From assembly GCF_020966755.1 (NCBI RefSeq), contig NZ_JAJKFT010000010.1, forward strand, positions 3,876,481 to 3,940,480: 64,000 bases of DNA, written 5' to 3'. Source of the DNA: Blastopirellula sediminis (GTDB lineage: Bacteria; Planctomycetota; Planctomycetia; Pirellulales; Pirellulaceae). Shown here in pieces: positions 28,050-36,782 of the stretch. Positions within the stretch are counted from its first letter, which is position 1; each line of letters opens with the position of its first letter. A model generated the notes under the pieces. That model was not told where the DNA came from and ran no database searches. It saw nothing but the letters and a program-made list of their open reading frames with translations. A program made the translations under genes and the position numbers.

Positions 28050-28199
28050 GGTTTCGCCTCCCTTGGGGATTTGTGCGGTGCGGTAGAACTCCGCCTATGC
28101 GATTCATTTATTATGACGCAATCGCCAAAGGTTGCGAAGTTTTTTTTGGGGGGGCGGTCGGATCTAGCAACGAAATAGCTGCCCCTGGATGGAGTTGGA

Positions 28200-28340
28200 A
28201 TTGCAAGCTAGGGAATGCGGTTGGGAAGAAGAATAGAACACGGACGCCACGGACGAGTCACCGTAAGACCACGGCCAGAGAAAGCCCCCAAGCAGCAAGC
28301 GCGCCCAAATAGTAGCCCGAAGCGCAAGCGAGGGAATGCG
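28200..28340. repeat. Composite REP-family element, left copy
   Basis: A degenerate REP (CAAGCTAGGGAATGCGG) is followed by about 85 bp containing AGAATAGAACACGGACGCC and then a GTAG REP at 28312-28340 in the same orientation. Nearly the whole segment recurs in inverted orientation at 29209-29337, sharing the ACTCGTCCGTGGC and CCGTGTTCTATTCTT blocks. The rest of the 28050-28617 gap is repeat-derived, with no gene seen. Confidence 0.75.
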
Positions 28341-28409
28341 GCCGCAAGCAACCAACGCAAGCCGCAGCGCAACAATTCCAAATTGCCAAACAGCGCACGC
28401 TCTTCCATC

Positions 28410-28674
28410 CGCCCCAACGGGGCGAACTAACCTGGCCCGGGGTAAGTCGCCCCTGGCGACGCAGCCCTGGGTCACGATCTTCCATTTTTTCCGAAGCCCC
28501 AAAGGGGCGCGCTAAACGGGCGCCGGCGTTCGGTCAAAACCAACCGACTGGACCGCAACGACGATTTTTTTAACGCGACGCGAATGGAGCGTTTCCATTT
28601 AGATCGCCCCGTTGGGGCTACCATTTCAAACGCATGCACTTACCCAGGGCTGCTTTAGGTTGCCCCGTTGGGGC
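28410..28674. repeat. Cluster of four GCCCC/GGGGC palindromes
   Basis: GCCCC...GGGGC hairpins with 3-nt loops occur at about 28410 (AAC), 28496 (AAA), 28606 (GTT, followed by CTAC, the complement of GTAG) and 28662 (GTT, followed by ATTTTT, which would work as a plus-strand terminator). GCAGCCCTGGGT at 28461-28472 is the exact reverse complement of ACCCAGGGCTGC at 28632-28643. The cluster runs into the end of the frame at 28618-29139. Confidence 0.7.
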
Positions 28675-29139
28675 ATTTTTAAGAGCGTCGGTTGAAGGTT
28701 GCGGATCGACTGGACCGCGAGTGCGATCTTTTTCGGCGCGTAGCGCATCTCCCGTAGGGTCCGCTGTGCGGACCGCAGATGCGTCGATCGATTTGGCCAA
28801 TCCGTTTGCGCTTCCCATGGTCCGCACAGCGGACCCTACGAGCGGAGTGGACTCGGACGCGTCATTTTTTTTCGCGACCGGTTTGGCTAATCGATAACTC
28901 GGATAGTAGACCTGTTTCTCGTTGACGATCTTTTGGATCTCCCCTTCCGCAACCATCCGATCCCACGCCCGGGCGAACTTCGTACCGTTCATGCCGCAGT
29001 TTTCGCGGACCCGCAGCTTCGTCGCGTGCGCCTCGCCGAGGTCGGTCATCGCGAGGCGAATTCGTGAACGCATTCGCTGATCGAGCGCGGCGTCTTTCCA
29101 GCGTTCCGCTTCGTCTTGCAGCGCATCCGCGTCGTGCAC
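28618..29139 (-). pseudogene. Truncated, REP-invaded gene remnant
   Basis: The frame (173 codons from a GTG) has a protein-like first ~95 residues (ERWKDAALDQRMRSRIRLAM, then ENCGMNGTKFARAWDRMVAEG) that resemble a winged-helix DNA-binding end. The coding pattern continues upstream of the GTG (GRHWQTI) until a REP at 29171-29191, so the 5' part is probably lost. The last ~75 residues are encoded by repeats: GSAVRT and AVRTADPTG by the REPIN at 28754-28839, and the final residues by the palindrome at 28662. The original gene is not identifiable; it may still be expressed. Confidence 0.45.
28754..28839. repeat. REPIN inside an open frame (GGTCCGC family)
   Basis: GTAG followed by stem GGTCCGC, loop TGT and stem GCGGACC at 28754-28774 is mirrored by GGTCCGC, ACA, GCGGACC and CTAC at 28819-28839. 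The pair is 86 bp overall and preserves the open frame on the minus strand. Confidence 0.8.
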
Positions 29140-29170
29140 GATCGTTTGCCAATGTCGCCCATTTGGGGTC

Positions 29171-29191
29171 GTAGGGCAGGCCGTGCCTGCC
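29171..29191 (+). repeat. Solo REP (GGCAGGC family)
   Basis: GTAG followed by GGCAGGC, loop CGT and GCCTGCC: a perfect 7-bp stem with a 3-nt loop. It marks the apparent breakpoint of the truncated gene at 28618-29139. Confidence 0.7.
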
Positions 29192-29208
29192 GCTCTGCTT
29201 GCGGACGC

Positions 29209-29336
29209 ATTTCCCTCGCTTGCGCTTCGGGCTACTATTGGGCGCGCTGTGGGCTACTATTCTTGCCGTGTTCTTACCGTGACTCGTCCGTGGCTTCCGT
29301 GTTCTATTCTTTGTCCGGACGAATTCCCTTGCTTGC
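29209..29336. repeat. Composite REP-family element, right copy, split by an IS
   Basis: An inverted REP ending in CTAC (29209-29235) is followed by the same ~95-bp spacer as 28200-28340, in reverse, and by the first half of a second REP (ATTCCCTTGCTTGC). The other half, TTGCGCTGCGGGCTAG, resumes at 30325 after the IS element. Confidence 0.75.
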
Positions 29337-30324
29337 CAGCTTTTTGCGCCAGCCGCGATAAGGTATTGCGCAAAAAGAAGTTGGCGTTCATGTTAGTCTC
29401 TTTCAAATACCACTAAGAACGAGACCGAGCATGGAACGCCAACTCTGGAGATCGATTCTCGCTGCGTTTCGCGAGATTGGCAAGCCGCGGTTTGATCCGC
29501 GCAGCACGTTTACCGTCATCGAGGTCGTGCGGGTTTGGTTCTGGGCGGTGATTCATGACCGCCCGATTAGTTGGGCCTGCGAACGCGAGAACTGGCCGAT
29601 TCATGAGCGACGTCAACGGTTGCCGTCGAACGCGACGATGTCGCGTCGTATGCGTTCGCATGACGTTCGTGCGTTTCTTAAAGAGGTTGAAGATCGCGTG
29701 CTACGGCCGAATTCGGCCGCCTGCGATACCTGGTTCATCGACGGCAAGCCGCTTGCGATTAGCGGCTGTTCGAAAGACAGGCAAGCGACGTACGGGCGAG
29801 CGACTGGCGGCAAAGCGAAAGGCTACAAGCTGCACTTAATCTTCGGGAAAAACGGCATGATCGGCGACTGGAGAATGGCGTCGATGAAGGACGACGAACG
29901 GGAGATGGCTCGCCGAATACTGCGTACCACAACCATCCAAGGACGTCTGGTCGCGGACGGCAATTACGACTCGAATAAGCTGTTCGCCATCTGCGATGAG
30001 CGGGGCGACATCGAGCTGATCGCACCGCGTCGTTACGGACCAGACAAAGGGTTCGGGCATCGCCCGCAAACGGCCGGACGACTGCGCTCGAAGGAGATTC
30101 TGGAAGACTCGGATCCGCAAATCGCGCAACAGATTATGGACGAACGCGTGGCGATCGAACGCTTCTTCGGCAACTTGACGAACTGGGGCGGCGGTCTCGC
30201 ATGCCTACCGGCCTGGGCCAGAACCTACCGCCGCGTCCGCCGCTGGGTCCAAGCCAAACTGATCCTCAACGGCCTCAAACGGCGACGAACGAAAAGAACT
30301 TAGGGCGACTCGTGCAAAAAGCTG
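29337..30324 (+). mobile_element. IS5/IS4-like insertion sequence in a REP hairpin
   Basis: 988-bp element. The left end starts CAGCTTTTTGCGCCAG and the right end is its imperfect inverse (GTGCAAAAAGCTG; about 16 of 20 terminal positions match). TTGC at 29333-29336 is repeated at 30325-30328 as a 4-bp target duplication. Removing the IS and one TTGC rebuilds a REP hairpin like the one at 27393, with TTGC being its loop. It carries one intact transposase and appears complete. Confidence 0.85.
29431..30303 (+). CDS. DDE transposase, IS5/IS4-type
   Basis: 290 residues, intact. The N-terminal part (MERQLWRSILAAFREIGKPRF) is helical and probably binds the ends. The DDE catalytic fold shows the first aspartate in WFIDGKPLAIS, a GYKLHLIFGKNG beta strand, the second in LVADGNYDSNKLF, and the glutamate in DERVAIERFFGNLTNW. 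A basic tail (LKRRRTKRT) ends it. Length and motifs fit single-ORF IS5-type elements, which often make 3-4 bp duplications; subgroup not resolved. It is flanked by matching terminal inverted repeats. Confidence 0.85.
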   Translation: MERQLWRSILAAFREIGKPRFDPRSTFTVIEVVRVWFWAVIHDRPISWACERENWPIHERRQRLPSNATMSRRMRSHDVRAFLKEVEDRVLRPNSAACDTWFIDGKPLAISGCSKDRQATYGRATGGKAKGYKLHLIFGKNGMIGDWRMASMKDDEREMARRILRTTTIQGRLVADGNYDSNKLFAICDERGDIELIAPRRYGPDKGFGHRPQTAGRLRSKEILEDSDPQIAQQIMDERVAIERFFGNLTNWGGGLACLPAWARTYRRVRRWVQAKLILNGLKRRRTKRT

Positions 30325-30350
30325 TTGCGCTGCGGGCTAGTTGGGGAGGA

Positions 30351-33083
30351 CTACTCTCCGACTTTGATTACGTGCAGCTGTTTTGCATTGGTTCCGTCCC
30401 ACAGGAAGAGGCGGCCGTCGTCGCTGCCGGCGGCGATTCGCTTGCCGTCGGGCGTCGTCGCGACGCAGTGGAGCCAGATGCCGGCGGCGAAATTGCGGAC
30501 CGTGCTGCCGTTGGCGGCGTTTTGCAGGCGGACCGTGCCGTCGCCGCAGCTGGAGAGGACCTGGTCGGTTTCGCCCACGTAGGTAACCGCGGTATTGTCG
30601 CCGGCGAAGCCTTGGACGGTACGCTGCAGATCGCTCGATTCGGCGTCCCAGATTTTCAGCGTCTGGTCGGCGGAGACGGTGGCGACGGCTGTCGCGTCCC
30701 CTTTCCAGGCGGCGCCCAAAACATAGTCCCCATGTCCTTCAAACCGGCGGATCGCTTCGGTTTGGTTCACGTCCCACAACTTGGCGTACTTATCGGAACC
30801 GGCCGAAACAAATTCGGTTCCATCGGGCGAAAACTGAACCGAGTAGACCGTATCGGTATGAGCGGTCGCCCAATGATGGAGGCGTTTGCCGTCAGCGACG
30901 TTGAAGATGCTCAGCTCACCGCTACGGGAAGGAGCGCCCCCGCCGACCAAGAGTTGCGTCCCGGCCGAATTGAAGTCGAGCGAAGTGGCGCGATCGGAGA
31001 TCAGTTCCGGCTGCTCAGCCGATCCAATCGTGCGAAGCAAATGCCACGACGGATTCAGGTTCCAGATGACCGCTTCTGTTTCGCCAAAAGCGGAAACGAC
31101 GCGATCATCGGCGAGGAACGCCAGCGGGTAGCAAGGGGACGCTTGCTGTTTGAAGGCGTTGATCGCGGCGCCGGTTTCGGCGTTCCACGTTTCGACGCTG
31201 TGGTAATCGCCGGAAGTGGCGACGACCTGGCCGCTCGGCGAGAAGCGAACCGAGCGGAGCGGCTGCTGCGACTCGGCGACCGCTTGGTTGGCGGCTGCGA
31301 CGCTCGCGACGGCCGCTTTGACCCGCTCTTCGGCGGCGGCGACCGACGCTTTTACTTCGTCGACATACTTCTGCGCGTTCTTAACGGCGATGTTGGCCGA
31401 CTCTTGTTTCTGAAGAGCCAGCTTCTCGGCCGCTTCGGCGTCGGCCAATAGCTGCGCGGGGTCGGTTTTCGGATCTTTTTCCGCCGGCGGATCGGCCGGA
31501 GGCGTTTTGGCCGCTTCTTCGGCGGCGGTCTTTTGCTTTTGGGTTTCTTCTTTGGCGGCGGCTAGGGCGGTTTCGGTCTCTTTTTGCGCCTCGGTTCGCC
31601 CCTTCAGCGCTTCGTCGGCCGTGGTGAGTCGATTCTTCAACAACACGACGCGCTGCTCCGTCGCCTTATGATCGGCCGTCAGTCGGGCGACCTCCGCTTG
31701 TTTGGCGACGTCCCCCTTCATCTCGGCGATCTGCTTGCCGGCGTCGTCCCACAGCTTGGCGGTTCCGTTGTCGCTGACCGAGGCGATGCGTTTACCGTCG
31801 GCACGAACGTCGATCGCGAGAACCGGCGCTCCATGCGTCAGCGTGACGGTCGCTTTTTGCGTGGCCAGATCCCAGCGGCGAACCGTTCCGTCGAGGCTTC
31901 CGGAGTAAACCTGCGAAGGTTGTCCAGGGACCGCGACCAGCGAGGTGATCGCGTTGTCGTGAGCCGGAATCGTATGGATCGGCTCGGCCGGCTTCTCGGC
32001 GGTTGGCGCTTCTGCCGGAATCGTCCAGACGCGTAGCGTTTTGTCGGCGCCGCCGGCGACGAGTTGTTGCTCTTCCGGTTTGGCGGCCGGCAGCAGCGTC
32101 AGCGCATCGATCGGCGCGGGGGAAGTCAGGGTCATGGCCTGGGCGCCATCGCCGCTGTTCCAGACGCGGATTGTTCCATCTTGCGAAGCGGAGACGACTC
32201 GTTTGCCGTCGGCGGTAAACTCTACGGCGGTGACGCGAGCGGTGTGTCCGGTCAGTTTGGCGGCGGCTTGAGCGTTATCGGCGTTGTAAAGTTGGATCTC
32301 GTTGTTGGCGGCGGCGATCGCCAGTTGTTTGCTGTCGCTGCTGACGGCGATCGCGGTCGTGGCGGCGGAGGTGGTCAGCGTCGACAAACGCGCTTCCCGC
32401 GGCTTTTCCCACAGCTTCACTTCGCGGAAACCGCCCGAGGCGAGCAAGCGGCCGTCGCGGCTCCAGGCCAGCGCCTTCACCAGGTCCTGATGGGCGGCCG
32501 CCGGATTGAGCGACGTGTCTTGCAGCTGCGCGACCATCTTGCCGGTGGCGATGTCGTAGACGAAAAGCTGGTTGGCCCGCGTCACGGCGGCTTGCTGGCC
32601 GTCAGGGCTGACGACCAGCGCGTAGATCGGATTGAGGACGCCGGGGAGCGATTCCCATTTCAGCGGCGGCGCCGTGACGGTCGACGGTCCTCCTTTGGCT
32701 CCTTGATCAATCCAGAGACGGAGGAGTCCGAGCTGTTCGGAGGTGAGTTGCGGCGCGTTGACGTCGTTCTCCGGCGGCGGCATGAACGACTCTTCCTGAT
32801 GCGCGGCGAGCTTCAGCAGCAGACTATCAAGTCCCTTGCCGGCGACGATCGCGGGACCGGAGTCGCCGCCGAGCAGCATTTGCTGCGGCGTCTCGAGGGC
32901 GAGTTCTCCCTGCTTTTCGCTCTCGCTGTGACAGGCGAGACAGCTCTGCCGCAAGATCGGCAGCACTTCCTGCTCGAACGAAACGGGAGCGTCTCGTTTG
33001 ACGTCGGCGATCGTAATCGCCTGAGCGTACAGGGCCGAAGTGGAAAGGAGCACGACAAGCGAACAGAGCGCGATGCGTCGCAT
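30351..33083 (-). CDS. WD40 beta-propeller protein with N-terminal c-type cytochrome domain
   Basis: 910 residues with signal peptide (cleavage near ALYAQA). A planctomycete-type cytochrome C domain occupies about residues 30-130, with haem motif CLACH and later MPPPENDV (possible axial Met region). WD40 repeats follow in two blocks, about 145-460 and 610-905, recognisable from phrases such as TADGKRVVSASQDGTIRVWN, SGSLDGTVRRWD and TVSADQTLKIWD. Between them lies a Glu/Ala/Lys-rich coiled-coil-like insert of about 130 residues (around 470-600). Probably periplasmic. Partner and redox role unknown. Confidence 0.88.
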   Translation of the reverse strand: MRRIALCSLVVLLSTSALYAQAITIADVKRDAPVSFEQEVLPILRQSCLACHSESEKQGELALETPQQMLLGGDSGPAIVAGKGLDSLLLKLAAHQEESFMPPPENDVNAPQLTSEQLGLLRLWIDQGAKGGPSTVTAPPLKWESLPGVLNPIYALVVSPDGQQAAVTRANQLFVYDIATGKMVAQLQDTSLNPAAAHQDLVKALAWSRDGRLLASGGFREVKLWEKPREARLSTLTTSAATTAIAVSSDSKQLAIAAANNEIQLYNADNAQAAAKLTGHTARVTAVEFTADGKRVVSASQDGTIRVWNSGDGAQAMTLTSPAPIDALTLLPAAKPEEQQLVAGGADKTLRVWTIPAEAPTAEKPAEPIHTIPAHDNAITSLVAVPGQPSQVYSGSLDGTVRRWDLATQKATVTLTHGAPVLAIDVRADGKRIASVSDNGTAKLWDDAGKQIAEMKGDVAKQAEVARLTADHKATEQRVVLLKNRLTTADEALKGRTEAQKETETALAAAKEETQKQKTAAEEAAKTPPADPPAEKDPKTDPAQLLADAEAAEKLALQKQESANIAVKNAQKYVDEVKASVAAAEERVKAAVASVAAANQAVAESQQPLRSVRFSPSGQVVATSGDYHSVETWNAETGAAINAFKQQASPCYPLAFLADDRVVSAFGETEAVIWNLNPSWHLLRTIGSAEQPELISDRATSLDFNSAGTQLLVGGGAPSRSGELSIFNVADGKRLHHWATAHTDTVYSVQFSPDGTEFVSAGSDKYAKLWDVNQTEAIRRFEGHGDYVLGAAWKGDATAVATVSADQTLKIWDAESSDLQRTVQGFAGDNTAVTYVGETDQVLSSCGDGTVRLQNAANGSTVRNFAAGIWLHCVATTPDGKRIAAGSDDGRLFLWDGTNAKQLHVIKVGE

Positions 33084-33285
33084 ATTTCGATCCTGGCGGT
33101 CGGAAGAAGCAAGCGCCCAGAAGGGACTGGCTCATCCCGGGAAGGTTGGTAGGAAGGAGGGCTGGGGAGGCGGGGCACGCCGTAAATTATATAAAAACGG
33201 CGCCCTTGAATTCTAACACATCGCCTTCGCACTCCAAAGCAACCTTTTCGTGCATTCCGCCAGATCGGTCCGCTGTTTGCGCTCG

Positions 33286-33750
33286 CTAGGCGGTTGTTGC
33301 CGCGGCGTCTGGTTTTTCATCCCCCTTCAGGTTTTGGCGGACGATGGTCAGCAGTTGATCGAGCAACGTGACTTGCTCTGGGGTCATGCCGCGCGTGATG
33401 CGAGCACGCATCGCTCGGCTGGTGTCGACCACTTGTTCCCACATCGGCATCACTTCGGTGCGGGGAGCGATCCGGCGGATGCGACGGTCCTTCGGGCATG
33501 GCTGCCGCTGGATCAAACCGTCTCGTTCCATCCGATCGAGGATCGCAACCAGACTCGGCGGTTCGACCCCCATCCGATCGGCGAGCTCTACCTGGGAGAG
33601 ATTCCCTTCGAGGGCCAAAGAGCCGAGAACTTGCGCCTGGCGAAACGTGATGCCGCGCGGCGCCAGGGCGGCGTTCATCTCACGCTGAATCAGGTGGGCC
33701 GTACTGCAGACCCAATGGCTGATGCTGTTGTGAAAGTCGTATTCAAGCAC
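33286..33750 (-). CDS. MarR family transcriptional regulator
   Basis: 154 residues from a GTG at 33750. Winged-helix layout of MarR proteins: helix LIQREMNAALAPRGITFRQAQVLGSLALEGNLSQVELADRMGVEPPSLVAILDRMERDGLIQRQPCPKDRRIRRIAP contains, in segments, the recognition helix (about residues 55-75) and the wing with its conserved D-RR. Short tail. It presumably represses a small-molecule efflux or stress gene, but no target is adjacent: the cytochrome/WD40 gene lies 202 bp downstream on the same strand. Confidence 0.88.
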   Translation of the reverse strand: MLEYDFHNSISHWVCSTAHLIQREMNAALAPRGITFRQAQVLGSLALEGNLSQVELADRMGVEPPSLVAILDRMERDGLIQRQPCPKDRRIRRIAPRTEVMPMWEQVVDTSRAMRARITRGMTPEQVTLLDQLLTIVRQNLKGDEKPDAAATTA

Positions 33751-34008
33751 AGGCGAAGATCACAAAGATGGCAGGCGAATGATTTGCTCATGAAGCATCT
33801 TAAGGGGAGGCGGCGTTTTGAGAAAGCAGTTTTTGATGTAGCCCGGCAGAAACGGCCGGCTTTCGCCGTTTGGCGGAACGCAAGTAGCGAAATGGCCGAA
33901 GCTTACGAGACTAGCTGCGGATAGTCGCGATCTGCGCGAGAATCATGCGTTCGCGCCGGAAGAGCAACCCGCGGAGGCGACGTCGGTTGCGATTGGTTGA
34001 CCAGCGGG

Positions 34009-34512
34009 TTAGCGAATCGGCGGGCCGGTCGGGATCTGGCTCATCCGGTAGACCGGGTTGTTGGGGGCGAGCTGCGCGGCTCGTTGGAACTGCTCGTTCG
34101 CTTCGATCACTTCCCCTTCAATCTCAAGAGCGACCCCTAACAGGTGACGCGTTTGGGCGTCCGCCGGTTCGAGTTCTACCAAGCGACGATAATAGGCGAT
34201 CGCATCGGCGCCACGATCTTCGGCCAGCGCGACTTCGGCCGCCATGCGGAGCGCTGGAATCGAGTCTGGGCGGAGCGCCAGCGACTCTTCGACCAGCGGC
34301 CGACATTTGGCAGTTTCGCCGGAGGCGAAGTGGGCCTGGGCCGCTTTGAGGCGTGTGTCGGCTTGTCGCTGCGAAATGGATTCGGCCATTTCGGCTTTAC
34401 GCTCTTCGATGTCGCGACCGGGATGCAACAGCGGCTCGCTCCAACTCGGCAGGTGAGAGCAGCCGACGGCGCCGGAAAATGCGAAGGCGAGAAGGCAAAA
34501 TCGGCGGATCAT
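34009..34512 (-). CDS. TPR lipoprotein, last gene of the pilus/secretion operon
   Basis: 167 residues. Lipoprotein signal with lipobox AVGC (MIRRFCLLAFAFSGAVGC). About three tetratricopeptide-like units follow (LKAAQAHFASGETAKCRPLVEESLALRP; ALRMAAEVALAEDRGADAIAYYRRLVELEP; LLGVALEIEGEVIEANEQFQRAAQLAP). The start overlaps the secretin stop by 4 bp (ATGA). Position and architecture recall PilF/PilW pilotins, TPR lipoproteins that place the secretin in the outer membrane; I infer that role here without identity-level support. Confidence 0.75.
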   Translation of the reverse strand: MIRRFCLLAFAFSGAVGCSHLPSWSEPLLHPGRDIEERKAEMAESISQRQADTRLKAAQAHFASGETAKCRPLVEESLALRPDSIPALRMAAEVALAEDRGADAIAYYRRLVELEPADAQTRHLLGVALEIEGEVIEANEQFQRAAQLAPNNPVYRMSQIPTGPPIR

Positions 34513-36746
34513 CGGTTCACCTGCGGCGTTTGGGGCGCGGGAGCGAAGTGTTGCGGCGTGACTACCGGCGCCGGGGCGAACTCTTGCGGCCCGGCTTCAG
34601 GACCCGGACCGAACTCGGGCGGCGGCATCATCATCGGCGGCGGCGTCTGCACTTGCTCGATGTGCCAAGGGGAGACCTCGGGAAGGTGCGGCGGACTTGG
34701 GGGAACCCATCCTTCGCGGAGATGGGTGACGACGGAGCGATCTCCCAATCCCGATTGTTGCGTGATCACGTTACGCAGTTCGGCCGCCTCCAGGCTGCTG
34801 GTATCAAAGTGAATCGCCAGGTTGCAGTAGCGGAGCGCCGAGTAAGCGTCGCCGGTGGCCCAAGCGGCGGTCGCCATGCGATAGTACTTGCGTCCCAGGT
34901 AGCGTTTGCCGAGCGGCGACATTTTGTCGGCCAGGTTTTCATGCTGTTGTTCGAAGACTCCCTGCAACACTTCGCCGTCGCTGGGGATGTGGGCGGCGTC
35001 GACAATCCGCGGCGTCAGCAGCACGATAAGTTCGTCGCGCGAGGTCTCTTCCTGTTTTTGACGAAACGCCGGACCGATCAGAGGAATGCTGCCGAGATAC
35101 GGAATCTGCGACCCGTTGCGACGGAGATCGCTCTTGATCAAACCGCCGATGATGATCGTGCGGCCGTCGGGACAAATGACGTTGGTCGTCACTTGCGTCA
35201 CTACCTTGTTGGGCAACGTGATCTGGTTTTCGACTTTGACGTCCCCGTCGGAGATTTCGGGATGGACTTCCAAGCGAATCATCCCGTCGTCGGTGATGAA
35301 CGGACGGAGACGAAGTTGCGTACCGATTTCGAGGAATTCGACCGATTGGGTCGACGCCGTTTCGGTGACGGTCGTGCTGATGTAACCTTTTTGTTCGCCG
35401 ATCAGGATCTCGGCCCGCTGCTTGTTCAAAACGAGCAACTGCGGCGAAGCGATGACGCTGGTGTCGCCGAACGTTTCGAGGGCGTCGATGAAAACGGCCA
35501 GGCTCGAATCGAGGAAGCCGAACTTCAAACCGCCGTCGGTCAGTTTCAGGTTGTCGAGCGCCGAGAGCGGAAAGCCCGAGACGAGGCGAACCGTGTTCTT
35601 GTCGCGGAGCGCTTCAAAGTTGACGCCGATGTCGACGCCGTCATCGAGTTTCACCGAGAGGATGGTCGCTTCGATCGCCACTTGCAGCGGACGTCGATCG
35701 AGCTCGCGGACCGCCTGATCGATTTCGACCAACTTATGTTCGTAGTCGCGGACGATGACCGCTTCGGTGCCGGCGAAATCGTCGCCGCCGGCGGTGTTGC
35801 TGTTGGCGGCGATGCCGATCTGGGCGGCGGTCGAAACGCTGATCACGCCCACTTCCGGCGTGAGGAGCGGAGTAAGCAGGGTTTGCAGGTCGACGGCGCG
35901 AATGTAGTTAGGGCGATAGATGCGGGTCTGAACCCGGTCCCCCATGTTGTTCATCGCGTGTAGTTCAGCCGGCGTGCCGACGTAGATGAAGCCGCTCTCT
36001 TCCAACGTGATGTAGCCGGTCGAACGGAGAATTGCGTTCAGCGCGGTCCGCACGTCCACCTTCGTCAGCGACGCCGAGACGGTGCCGCGAACGTTGTTGG
36101 TCGGCAGGATGTTCAGGTTCCCCTGCTCGCTCAGCATTTCCAGCACTTCGCGAATGTCGGTGTCCTGGATGACGATCGTCAGGCCGTCGTCCCCTTCCCC
36201 GCGAATGATGCGGGGGCCGGTCGGCAGCGGATTCGGTTCGGGGAGTTCGCTCGGCGTCGGCTGGGCGTTGGCCAGCGGATCCAAGGCTCCGGGAGCGGCG
36301 CCGGCGACCGGCGGCGGAGCGAAGAGCCCGCCGTTCATCGGAGCGGCAGGGTTGGCCGGATTGACCAGCGGGTTCGCCGCGTTGTTGTCTTTTTGAGCGT
36401 TGATGCTGGACTGCGCGACGTCGCGGATCGAGTCGATCGCCTTGGTGAAGAACTGCATGTTCTCGTTCTGGCGATCGTTGGCCGCTTCGATCGACTTCTT
36501 CAGGCTTTCGATATCGACGTCTTGGGTGACGGCCGGAGCGTAAGCGGCGATGGCCGGAGCGTTTGCGAGGGGCGAAGTCGGCGCAGCGGCGATCGGCGAA
36601 GCGGAATCAGCGGCGTCTGCGACCGGCGGAAGCGCGAAGAGGGAACTGTCGAGCAGGTCGTCCGAATAATGAACCAGACCGATCGCCGCAGCGACGCCAG
36701 CGATGGCGCACAGAACGAAGACCGTCGTTCGGATTAAGAATTGCAT
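34509..36746 (-). CDS. Secretin of a type IV pilus/type II secretion-like system
   Basis: 745 residues. A short hydrophobic N-terminus (membrane anchor or signal), a disordered Pro/Ala/Asn-rich region (about 40-185), an STN/N0-like domain (TIVIQDTDIREVLEMLSEQGNLNILP), an N1-like repeat around residues 265-360, then the secretin core: GTQLRLRPFITDDGMIRLEVHPEIS, PDGRTIIIGGLI, and the signature PYLGSIPLIGPAFR followed by ELIVLLTPRIV. About 130 residues of Pro-rich sequence follow the core, which is unusual. It forms the outer-membrane channel and is preceded by PilM/N/O/P-like genes. Confidence 0.9.
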   Translation of the reverse strand: MQFLIRTTVFVLCAIAGVAAAIGLVHYSDDLLDSSLFALPPVADAADSASPIAAAPTSPLANAPAIAAYAPAVTQDVDIESLKKSIEAANDRQNENMQFFTKAIDSIRDVAQSSINAQKDNNAANPLVNPANPAAPMNGGLFAPPPVAGAAPGALDPLANAQPTPSELPEPNPLPTGPRIIRGEGDDGLTIVIQDTDIREVLEMLSEQGNLNILPTNNVRGTVSASLTKVDVRTALNAILRSTGYITLEESGFIYVGTPAELHAMNNMGDRVQTRIYRPNYIRAVDLQTLLTPLLTPEVGVISVSTAAQIGIAANSNTAGGDDFAGTEAVIVRDYEHKLVEIDQAVRELDRRPLQVAIEATILSVKLDDGVDIGVNFEALRDKNTVRLVSGFPLSALDNLKLTDGGLKFGFLDSSLAVFIDALETFGDTSVIASPQLLVLNKQRAEILIGEQKGYISTTVTETASTQSVEFLEIGTQLRLRPFITDDGMIRLEVHPEISDGDVKVENQITLPNKVVTQVTTNVICPDGRTIIIGGLIKSDLRRNGSQIPYLGSIPLIGPAFRQKQEETSRDELIVLLTPRIVDAAHIPSDGEVLQGVFEQQHENLADKMSPLGKRYLGRKYYRMATAAWATGDAYSALRYCNLAIHFDTSSLEAAELRNVITQQSGLGDRSVVTHLREGWVPPSPPHLPEVSPWHIEQVQTPPPMMMPPPEFGPGPEAGPQEFAPAPVVTPQHFAPAPQTPQVNR

Positions 36747-36782
36747 TCGACTTCCATGTCGTTAGGAAAGTGACTTCCCGCG

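Noticed and set aside
27291-29240. CRISPR array
   Set aside because: Repeats are palindromic, irregularly spaced and in both orientations; there are no unique spacers of constant length and no cas genes.
33830-33890. Another GTAG REP (GTAGCCCGGC...GCCGGCT)
   Set aside because: The hairpin needs a bulge and there is no inverted partner nearby, so support is too weak to list.
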